Shown one piece after another: positions 55,688 through 64,000 of a stretch of DNA of 64,000 bases. Every line of letters begins with the position of its first letter. Position 1 is the stretch's first letter. The stretch lies in assembly GCA_021527695.1 (NCBI GenBank), contig JAKFAO010000003.1, positions 1,674,001 to 1,738,000 on the forward strand, written 5' to 3'. The stretch is from Naematelia aurantialba (taxonomy: Eukaryota; Basidiomycota; Tremellomycetes; Tremellales; Naemateliaceae). The position numbers and the translations under genes are program-made. The notes under the pieces are model-generated. The model saw only the letters and a list, made by a program, of their open reading frames with translations. It was not told where the DNA came from and made no database searches.

Positions 55688-56899
55688 ATGGCGACCACAC
55701 TCCCGCCTGCCGCCGCCAAGGCCAACGAGAACACCCTGTCGGAAGCCCTCGCCGCCGCCTCGATCTCATCTTCCTCCCCCGCTTCCGAGCCGAAGGAGCT
55801 CTCCAGTGCGGCCGACACCACCCTCGAGGAGGGCGAGATTCGCGATGACGACGCTGCCGATGCCGATGCAGAGGAGGACGACGGGAGAGTGAAGACTGTA
55901 TTTGACGATGCTAACCGGTTCAACGTCAAGGTACGTCCCTCGTGTTCAGAAGATACGGAGAGAGAGGCGAGTGCTGATGTGTACTCAGCACCCATTGTAC
56001 TCGCAGTGGACGCTTTACTTTGACTCTCCGCAATCCAAGCTGCTCCCGAAAACCCCATCATCCACGCCCGCAACACCGCAAGTCGCCCACGGCGGATGGA
56101 TGGACGACATCCGCAAAGTCGTGGCATTCGACAGTGTCGAGGAGTTCTGGGGGCTGTACAACAACATTGTCCCTCCATCCCAGCTTCCAGGCAAAGCAAA
56201 CTACTACTTGTTCAAGGTCAGTCCGGACGCTACATGTGATATGTGTAGCTGAGCAGCCTAGGACGGAATCATGCCCGCTTGGGAGGACCCGGCGAACAAG
56301 AACGGTGGCAAGTGGGCCATCCAGCTGCCCCGCGAGAAGAGCAAGGCAAATATCGACAGAATGTGGATGTACACTGTGAGCTCGAGGTCCTTGCGCCGGC
56401 GACCTCTTCGTGCAATCCCAGCACCTGGCTCACGGCTTGTCTCAGATGCTTGCGGCCATCGGGGAGACGTTCGAAACGCCTTTACCATCCAAGGATGGGA
56501 AGGAGGCTCCGGTGCCGCTCGAATCTGACCTCGTGACTGGTGTTATTGTCTCGTCCCGTCCAAACTTGTCGGTACCATCCTGTCTAGTCCTCCATGGCCT
56601 GTTCGTCACTCATGCCGCGCAGCTACCGGATCGCCATCTGGACCCGCGAGGCACCCGACACCTCGTTGACCGAGGCAGATCCACTCGTCCGCCGCATCAT
56701 GACCATCGGCCGGCATTTCAAGACCTCGGCATTGGGGTACGAGCCCGAGCAGAAGGTAGTCAACAGCGGACTGGCGTCGGACATTGCTTTCGAGAGCCAC
56801 AAGGACTCGGAGAAGAAGGTTGGGCCTCTCGGCCTGTTGGGTAGCGTGGCTGTTGCTGACTCGTGTCTTCAGGGGAACAAGAACCGGTTCACCGTTTGA
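55688..56899 (+). CDS. CDC33: mRNA cap-binding protein eIF4E
   Basis: Binds the m7G cap and eIF4G to start cap-dependent translation. Model: 55688..55930, 55989..56216, 56262..56375, 56446..56567, 56623..56818, 56873..56899; 309 aa, longer than yeast (213) because of an Ala/Ser/acidic N-terminus of about 80 residues. Core motifs: HPLYSQWTLYFDSP, SVEEFWGLYNNIVPPSQL, GIMPAWEDPANKNGGKW (the second cap-stacking Trp), RIAIWTRE and IGRHFK before the C-terminal NKNRFTV. Both cap-stacking tryptophans and the eIF4G-contact region (SVEEFW) are present, so it should be functional. The last exon codes for only eight residues. Confidence 0.94.
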
Positions 56900-57278
56900 G
56901 CCGGGGCTTCCGAGCATTGTCCCGCTGGTAGCGGTAGGGTTGATCTGTACGTGCGTATCGAGACCGCGTCCAATGTGCTTGATCTGCTGCTGTACATGCC
57001 CATGTATGCACATGTAAACTGTACTGTACTACGTACACCCATCTGCTCGACGGGAGCAATTGCCGAGCTGGACTTTATTTACGGAATCGCAACGTTTGTT
57101 GGATTTGGTGCGAACCCGTCTCTATCGCCAGATCGTCCAAGGTCCTCTTCTCCTTTTATCTAGAGCATACACAACTCCGCCGCACTGCTGTGCACTGCAC
57201 TGGAGGGCATTGGACCACAAAGCAGATTGCTTTCATCATCCCATCGCGACTGTGAAGCGACACCAAGTGCCGAGCGCG
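56900..57278. other. Intergenic region
   Basis: 379 bp between the eIF4E stop and the next plus-strand start. Contains tgtactgtactacgtaca near 57015; otherwise no signal. Confidence 0.4.
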
Positions 57279-59045
57279 ATGGCCGGCCAAATGCGTCTCC
57301 GTCCGACGCCCACAGCCTCAGCCTCTCCCGATGCTGTTCGGCCGCGCAACCTCGGGAGCGATCCGCACCACTCGTCCTCCTTCACGCCAACGACGAGCTA
57401 CTCGGACCTCTTCCCCTCTGCCTCGAGCACGGATGCATCAAACCAGTCGAGCGGAGGCACGAATGTCTACTACCTCGTCGTGAGTTGACCTCGGACTGCG
57501 CATGCACTGCCACTCGTGCCCGCGCCCTTCCCCTTCCCGGTCGTCGTTTTGTGCCTCCCCGTCCGTCATAGTGGCCCGTTCGAGCCCGTTGAGAGGCATC
57601 GCAATGGGCCTGTCGGTCGACTCCCGCTTCCATCAGAGCGAGAGGGCAGAGAGGGGAGTCGAGTCGTGGGGCAGGCGCTAGGAGTACAACACCCAACACA
57701 CAATGCTCGACGCAGCAATGCTCATGGTGTGGACTTGGGCATGGGCTTGGGCTTGGGAGTCGTGGCGTGGGCTTGGGAGGCGTGGTGTGGGCTTCACCGA
57801 CCGCGCTGACACCACCAGTTCCTCGGCGTCCTCATCGTCCTCCTCCTCCTCGCTGCATGCCTGGCGTATCGCGCCTACCGCATCCGGCGGCGGTACCGCA
57901 CCGCCGCACAGCTCGCCATTGCCCGCGGCCAAGCCCCGCCGCCCATGACAGAGCAGTACTGGGGTCTCGGGCGGCTCAGCGGCTGGACGCCGACCGGCCT
58001 AGACCGGTTAGGGGTCGGTACGGTGTGGGCGGATCCGACTATCCGCAGCACGGCAGGGGGCAGGTGGGTCCGCGTGCCCGAGCTGTGGGAGGCGCAGGTC
58101 GCCGATGGTATCGGCTATGGCGATGGCTATGGCGATGGCGATGGCGATGGCGATGGGGCGCTGGAGGACAAAAAGTACCAGAGGGAGGATGGCGGTCATG
58201 GATTGGCGGTGAGGGATGTGGAGGGGGATGCGGCCGACGGGGATGTGTGGCAGAACGCTCAGGTGAGTCTTGGTGCCGCCGCTCCGCGCTCGCCTCGACG
58301 GGGCGCGGACTCCCAGCTGGCGGGCGGTGTCACGGTACGTCTAATATGCTTGTTGCTTTTGTTGCTGGGATGGAGGGGAGATTATAGATCAGAGAGGTAG
58401 AGGGAGGAACGGAAGAGGAGCAGGGAAAGCAGGAAGGAAAGAAAAGTGTTGCAGTCAGGCGAGCAACTTTCGAGTGGAGGTCCGGGTTGGCGCGTGCGGA
58501 TATGTAGATGTAGGGATGTAGGGCGCAAGCGCTGACGTGTCCAGCCACTGATGGTGCAATCGCTGCTGGCGATCGACGATCCAACTGCGCCAGCTACGCC
58601 CGACGAATTCGCCGTGTCTCCGCACCAGATGGGCCCGCGCCCTCATCCGCCCGCATCGTTCAGCCTGGCCATCCTGGCTGCGCGCCGTCGGCGCGCCCAC
58701 GCAGTGCCTGACGAGCCAGCCGCTCCGCAGCCGGTGAAAGAGCAGGACCGCGTGCCAGTGCCCGGCGAGCCGGTCCGCGTCGCCGTTGTCATCCAGATGC
58801 CAGTCGAGATGGGCGCAGGCGCAGGCGCAGGCACGGACGACGGCCGCCGCCGCCGACAACCGACTGGTACCGGGACACCTGGGACGTCTGGGGCACTTAA
58901 TGGGATACACGGCGTCGGCGTCGGCGTCGCTGCCGACGGGCAAGACGAGGACGAGGACGAGGACGAGGCTGGCTGGAACGACGGCATGGAGCTCGCAGTT
59001 TGGGAGGGTGTCGTGCGGCCCGACAGCTCCCGCAGCACGCCATAG
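57279..59045 (+). CDS. Single-pass membrane protein with acidic Gly/Asp repeat
   Basis: Model: 57279..57479, 57819..58262, 58317..58334, 58545..59045; 387 aa. A Ser/Pro/Thr-rich N-terminus (about 65 aa) leads into one membrane helix (FLGVLIVLLLLAACLAYRAY) with a basic RIRRRYR stop-transfer. The cytoplasmic part has a short GYGDGYGDGDGDGD repeat (hexanucleotide gatggc), SGWTPTGLDRLGVGTVWAD, and a C-terminal half rich in Pro, Gly and Asp/Glu. No signal peptide is evident, so it may insert with the N-terminus outside. Unrecognised. The first intron (339 nt) is long and contains tgggcttggg repeats. An 18-nt exon (58317-58334) is inferred from good flanking sites. Confidence 0.6.
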
Positions 59046-59338
59046 AGGACTGCATGCGGTGGCACTGATTGTTTTGTAGCATATCTCTGCATCCTTGGTC
59101 GATCGGGCATTCTTCCCCGACGGACCCCACTGCTGATGGATCACCGGGGTGGTTATCTGCTTCCTTGCTGATTGGGCTTGGCGTCCCGCACTGACTGGAC
59201 CGCGGTCGTGTCAGATGGCGGCCGACCATCTCGAATGGCACTGGTGACTGATTACACTTTACGAGGTGGCTACATTTTGGAATCACTCTTCATAGGTGGT
59301 TACACTTTGGAATCACTTTCCTCGGGTAGTCGACTAGA

Positions 59339-61958
59339 CTACACTATTGAATCGCCCGAATACAACTCGTCGCCGCGCCGTGAAGGGACCGGCGCCGCAT
59401 GTCCTACCTCGACGACGGCCTCTTCCGAGCCTCGCAGATCTAGCGGCACATCCTGCACCGCGACTGTACATGGTGCGGGACCGTCTCGGACGTTCACGCG
59501 CTCCACAAACGCCGCTTGCGACTTTTCCTCGCCGTGTCCGCCGCGCCCGTCGGCGCCGGCACCACCTACGACGTCGTGGCGGTTCTTCCCCGTCCCCATC
59601 TCCACGTCGTGCTGGCCGTTCGTCTCGCGACGGGCGGCGCGGGCGAAATGTAGCGTCCTCGGTGGGCTAGGCAAGGTGCTCGAGGCGTCGCTGTCCCTAT
59701 CGCTTTCCGTTTCCAGTGAGCAGGGCGCAGGTGCGCGGTGTGCGGTATCGGCGGCTTCAGTGCCGCGAACGCGTGGGCTCGCGTCGTCCGCGCCCACAGC
59801 CAAGGCTTTCTCCACGTCCAAGCTGGGCAGAGTCCCGCTCTGAAGCATCTCGAGCAGGTTGACCCGCCGATCTGGGGGATGGTCTGCTTCCTGCTTTCTA
59901 CTCAGCCGCGTTCTGAGGCACGGGGGTGGACTGACCGTGCGTCGGTCAGTAGCAGACTGTCGCCGCGCCTGCCATGCGGCACTGATGCCCTGTTGCCCTC
60001 AGCTCCATGTAGCCCGGAGAGAAGCCACGGCTCGACTCACCCGACGCAGGCTCGGATCAGTGAACAGCGCAATCTGGGTGTATGAGCCGCTGTCTGTCAG
60101 GCGGGCGATACAGACGACTGACCACAGCAAAGGGGAGTCCTCGGCCGCCGTAGACCATTTGGTAGGCGCAGAACCAGATGTACTGCCTCTTATCGAGCCG
60201 CGTATGGTTGATCAAATAGTACAGGTTCCCGCCTGCCGCATGTCAGCCTGGCCAGGCAGCGAAGAGACGAGGCGAGAACAGCGCCGAGCCAGACTCACCC
60301 TCGACAATGGAGATGACGACGATCATGGTGATGGGCAAAACGGACACTTTGAGCGCAATCTCGAGAAAGCGATCCTGCAAGTGACCTAGGGGGGCGGGCC
60401 GAGCTCCTTGCGGTCCAAGGCGGTGCCATATATCTGCCGGTCGGTTATGGGTGCGGGTGCGGGGGCTGTCGCCGTTGCTGTTGCTGTTACCGTTACCGGT
60501 GCCGGTGCCGGTGCGGTATTCGGACAGATCGCAGTCGAGCTGGTGATGCCCGCTTGCTCGGATACGGCCGGTGGCTCGGCTCTGGCGAAATATGTGCACC
60601 AACACCTGGCGCTCCATGAGTGTGGATACATAGACGGTGGCAAGACAACTTGGTGAGAGGTGGGGACTGACGGCTGCGACGCAGACGATGGTGATCAGGC
60701 AGCTGAGGATTTCCCAGGCATACTAGGCGTCGATCCGTCAGTTTTGGTCCCTTCGACGGTGAGGGGGCGGCGTACCAGGATCAGCAGCAATTCGCGAACT
60801 TGAGCGTGTTTGTCGGCTGTGGAGTTATCCAGATCAGCACGACCGTGTCGCTCACTAGACGAAGGGCACGGGACATACGGGCTTTGAGGTAGCTGAAGTG
60901 GGAGCCGGGGTCAGCGTGGCTGCGAGGCACCTGTCGGGAGGGCACGTACCAGATTCCCGAATTGGGTTCCCGGCCGAAATCGCCTCTGGCCATGGGGATG
61001 ACCGGGATGCCATAGCCCAGAAACAGCGCGACGAGGACGTACCACCGTTCGAGCCCTACCTAGCCTCAGCCGCTGCCTGTGTCTCTATGTCCGCGTGGCT
61101 GCCTGCCTGGGGTTCAGAGAAGACATGGCGGTACGCACGTCTGTCGATGGGGTTGATGTCGAACACGACGGTCAAGCAGAGGTTGATGGCCATGGCGGCA
61201 CAGAACCAATTTGCCCTGCTGGTCAGCCACGGGCATGAGAAATCAGAGCAGATAAGCGCCAGGACCGAAGGACCCGCTGGCGCGAGAGCAAGTGGGGGCG
61301 GTGGAGAGGTAGAGGATACGCACGCCATCATGCTTCCCCAGTGCAGCCACATGAGCGGCCCACATGCGGGCGACGAGCCGAGGAAGAGGGCTGTCTATGC
61401 GATGTTAGCCACTTATGGTCAGCGAGTTACCGGCAGCGAAGCTTCGTCTATCTTCATCTCTTCATCTGAGCGCCCTTACACTGCGTCTCTGTGGACTTGA
61501 GTGGGACGAGCTGGACACGATGGGAGATCGTCCGACGGTGTAGGTGGTACGCTAAATGGGGAGAAGTCTGATGACTGACCTTCCAGTCGGAGTAGAGCAC
61601 GATGAAGAGCAGCGCATACAGCGCTTCGGCAGCCATGAGCCAGCACAGGAGGCGGAACGAGACCCTGTCGAGAATGTGGCGGGCGGCCGGGGTCGCGTAC
61701 ACCCACAGCGAGGAGAGGAGGACGAACAGCACAGCGACGAGGGTCACGCCGGCGACGCACGAGATGGCGATGTTCAGCCGCTGCGTGCGTCAGCGGCGCC
61801 CTGGCCGCAGCGGACATGTCTGGTGTCTTGGGAGAGAGCAGGGCGCAGCGGCGTATGCTTCGCATAGCATCCTGAGAGCGAATGGAGGCGCTGGACCCAC
61901 TCACCGCCAGTTTGTCGAGCGTAAAGTCAAACCGTCTAGTGGCAAGTCCATCGCTCAT
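59339..61958 (-). CDS. Seven-helix G-protein-coupled receptor, fungal cAMP-receptor-like class
   Basis: Model: complement(59339..59893, 60041..60073, 60123..60232, 60299..60605, 60672..60722, 60856..60892, 60950..61055, 61139..61218, 61324..61394, 61580..61780, 61905..61958), 534 aa. Helices in order: NIAISCVAGVTLVAVLFVLL; DRVSFRLLCWLMAAEALYAL with LLFIVLYSDW; WFCAAMAINLCLTVVFDI; WYVLVALFLGYGIPVIPMA; YAWEILSCLITIVCVAAVVL; LEIALKVSVLPITMIVVISI; YIWFCAYQMVYGGRGLPFAV followed by ALFTDPSLRR. DRVSFRL after helix 1 and the TDPSLRR end of helix 7 are typical of this fungal class. Intracellular loop 3 is long with Gly/Thr/Asn repeats. The 190-residue tail is charged and probably cytoplasmic. The helix 3 acceptor is a cagcag pair. 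The start and the last acceptor (gaaag) are less certain. Confidence 0.78.
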
Positions 61959-62324
61959 GGTGGTTTCGTTTTCGCCACTCGTCACCAAAGCGAAGGCGAA
62001 GGCTCAGGCGAAGCAGCGGCGCGTAACACAGGATCGACAGGATCGACCGCGGTGAAGCGTCGAGGGCAAGGCGTTGTACGGCGCCAAGGTGTCAGCGTAC
62101 GTGGTGGTGTCGTGTTCGGGGATTCAGTGTACCGCCGTATGCAGGTACTGGTGTACTGGTGTACGCAGTACGGGTGAGCAGTGTACGTAATGTCGTGGTG
62201 GTGGCATGGGTCGTCAGACCCAGTCGGACTATATCACTATGCATCTCGTACCGCCTCTCCCTTTCCGGATCGCCACCGATCATACGAGACACGACACGGA
62301 TCCCATTACCGGCGCCGAAAGCGA

Positions 62325-62432
62325 CAAGTACAAGTGACAAGTGACAAGTGACAAGTTACAAGTGACAAGAGGCAAGTGACAAGTGACAAGTTACAAGACA
62401 TGAGAGGTGAGACAAGTGCCAAGTGACAAGCG
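62325..62432. repeat. acaagtg heptanucleotide repeat
   Basis: About twelve copies of acaagtg and near variants (acaagtt, gcaagtg) in tandem. Confidence 0.9.
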
Positions 62433-62884
62433 ACCAGCGAGCGCCTGGACGAGATCTACACTCTTTTCCGTCCGGCGGCCAAGCGGCAGAGACGCCGGTT
62501 CCGGGACGCCACGAGTCCCCGAGCCTGAGTCTGGCTGTACCAGTGCAGAGTCGTCCGGATCGGCACGGAACGATGTGGGCTCGGTGGACGTGCTGCGGGA
62601 ACAAGGCGGCTCGCTAGTTTCAGTCTCGATTGGAATGTCTCGACTGTTCTCTCTTTCGTAGTCTCCGCGTCTCAGCGCCATGCACCATGTACCGCGCAGC
62701 ATGCACCGCGCAGTATGTTGCGCACGGCATGTCGCGCACCATGCGCTGCGCCAAGCCCCCGCATCACGCATCACGCGTCCATAACCCAACCTGTGAGATG
62801 CAGACCTGCTTCCAGCGCTTCCAGTGCTTCCAGCGACGCATTCTGCGACCGTACCTGCAACTCGACTGCACTCGAACCCCGCGA

Positions 62885-63035
62885 CTCGTTCTCTGCGCAA
62901 GATGACACGCATGACGTGTGTATCGTTGTCTGCGCAAGATGACAGGATGACGGTACGTATCGTTCTCTGCGCAAGAAGCATGACGAATGTATCGTGCTCT
63001 GCCTCAAACATGCATGACGGGTATGTATGCTACAA
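62885..63035. repeat. Four degenerate 33-38 bp repeats
   Basis: Each copy begins cgttctctgcgcaagatgac or a close variant and ends with acgtgtgtat-like sequence. Copies start near 62888, 62926, 62962 and 62994. Confidence 0.8.
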
Positions 63036-63562
63036 GTCTAGACACCATTTCCATTTCCAGCGAGGCTTGACGCATCTCAGCGCGGCAGATGCAATTCCCC
63101 CGTCTCCCCTCTGCTCCCTTACCTTCAACGCTCCCCCCTCCATATCTTCAATGCCTCCTCCCACATCAATCAAGGTCAACAACCGAGGGGGCGAGGCGGT
63201 GGCGATCGCGGCGTAAGCATCACTCTCCCGAAGCATGTCGATGCAACAATTGAGATTGGCCCTCGCTCCCACTCCCTGGGAGTCGTGGTTCCACACTGCG
63301 TGAACCAACCATGTCGATATCCACATCCACATCTCCATCCCCACCCCCATCTCCGTCCTCGTCTCCTTCCGCCAGCGGCAGCTCCTCAAACTCCCGCGCC
63401 GCCTCAATGTCCACTTCTCTTCGTCCTCTCCTATTGCGTCTGCTACGTGATGTGCCAAGCCCTGCGCCCCAAAGTCAGCGCGAGCCCCTCGGCAATCACA
63501 AGACAACGAAGAGCCATCAACAAGATGGACATTTGCGACTCCTTCCACTCACTCGCGAGTTC

Positions 63563-64000
63563 CTATTGTTCGTGTCCCCCCACGGCATTATACGTGCCGC
63601 GCATACTCATCTTCCTCCTCCTACCACCAAACACCCCATTCACCGCCTCTCCTATCCGCGAGATGATCCCTCCCTCCCGATCGGCCCTGCCGGGGATTGG
63701 CGACGGCTTCCGTGAAGTCGGTAACGACGGTCCAGCGGATCGACTCCGTCGTCCTAGTCGGCTGCTCGACCGACTCCCAGTCAGCATGGACGAGGATTCT
63801 GAGCCCTCCTCGCCATCCTCGCCATCCTCGTCGACGCCATCTACGTCATCGTCGTCTTCGTCCTCGTCCTCGATGATCTCGTCGCCAAATAGCCTGTCCA
63901 TCTCTTCCAGTGGGACCCCTCGGGTCTCAGGATAGAGGAAGTATACTGTTTGATGTAAGCTACCGTGTTTTGGGACGAGGGAAGAGAAACATACCGAGCA
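63563..64000 (-). CDS. Sugar transporter (MFS, SP family), C-terminal part
   Basis: Partial: complement(63563..63945, 63995..>64000); the rest lies beyond the right edge. The last coding exon starts VYFLYPETRGVPLEEMDRLF, the PETRG signature that follows helix 12 in sugar porters. A cytoplasmic tail of about 110 residues follows, beginning with an acidic run (DEIIEDEDED and further Asp/Glu), then Ser/Arg-rich sequence and a Tyr-containing end. The acidic tail is unusual for the family. The acceptor caaacag at 63946-63952 and a gtatgt donor at 63994 frame the last intron. Confidence 0.85.
   Translation of the reverse strand, partial: CSVCFSSLVPKHGSLHQTVYFLYPETRGVPLEEMDRLFGDEIIEDEDEDDDDVDGVDEDGEDGEEGSESSSMLTGSRSSSRLGRRSRSAGPSLPTSRKPSPIPGRADREGGIISRIGEAVNGVFGGRRRKMSMRGTYNAVGGHEQ

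Larger units (their letters stand above)
61959..63562. other. Large intergenic region with repeats
   Basis: 1.6 kb between the receptor start and the sugar transporter stop (both minus). Contains two repeat arrays (below), GC-rich gcgcgacatg-like words (62690-62770), a minus-strand open frame at 62391-63011 with no family motif, and a plus-strand frame MPPPTSIKVNNRGGEAVAIA at 63150-63212 followed by a good gtaagc donor. The last could be a first exon of an unseen gene. Nothing here is supported well enough to call. Confidence 0.4.

Noticed and set aside
63285..63935. Plus-strand Ser/Pro-rich frame of 216 codons
   Set aside because: Antisense of the acidic tail of the sugar transporter.
1..64000. 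Transposons or viral insertions
   Set aside because: No reverse transcriptase, integrase, transposase, long terminal repeat or terminal inverted repeat pair was recognised.

Overview
This window reads as one intron-dense basidiomycete nuclear locus, most like a tremellomycete (Cryptococcus/Tremella relatives). The class is my inference from gene content and splicing style. Nearly every gene is cut by several introns of about 45-60 nt with GTRNGT-type donors, a CTRAY branch site close to the acceptor, and frequent microexons. I rebuilt 24 complete gene models and one partial model by hand on both strands. Each complete model splices into one open frame whose exon lengths add up to a multiple of three.

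Layout. 0-10 kb: QCR8 (-), a 93-aa two-helix membrane protein (+), eIF3i/TIF34 (-), PNO1/DIM2 (-), a RING E3 (+) and an MDR oxidoreductase (-). 11-19 kb: an NDUFAF6-like complex I assembly factor (+), an unrecognised protein (-), RAE1/GLE2 (-) and HGH1 (+). 19-36 kb: a 25-exon Dal5-type MFS transporter (-), a BCP/DOT5 peroxiredoxin (+), the i-AAA protease YME1 (-), a type I membrane protein (-), a GH105 hydrolase (-) and a second ACS-family MFS transporter (+). 36-47 kb: a multi-pass membrane protein (+), an EVE-domain protein (-), DBP6/DDX51 helicase (+), VPS51 (-) and a MUL1-like RING protein (+). 47-64 kb: a gene whose single frame joins a class I glutamine amidotransferase to the NEDD8 E1 subunit UBA3 (-), a tail-anchored protein (+), SPF30/SMNDC1 (+), a multi-pass membrane protein (-), eIF4E (+), a single-pass acidic protein (+), a 7TM receptor (-) and the 3' end of a sugar transporter (-) that leaves the window.

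Most genes are housekeeping: ribosome biogenesis and translation (DIM2, DBP6, HGH1, eIF3i, eIF4E), mitochondrial bioenergetics and proteostasis (QCR8, NDUFAF6-like, YME1), RNA processing and export (SPF30, RAE1), and ubiquitin/NEDD8 chemistry (two RING proteins, UBA3). One pair looks like a catabolic module: GH105 and a divergent MFS transporter share a 951-bp intergenic region.

The main surprises are the in-frame GATase-UBA3 fusion; at least seven apparent GC-AG introns; 6-nt microexons; and many minisatellites. The minisatellites sit inside introns, between convergent genes, or directly over stop codons, so that array copies repeat the stop-codon context. A near-perfect 41-bp palindrome lies in the VPS51/RING divergent promoter. 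No database search, RNA data or folding program was available, so intron boundaries are predictions supported by frame and family fit.
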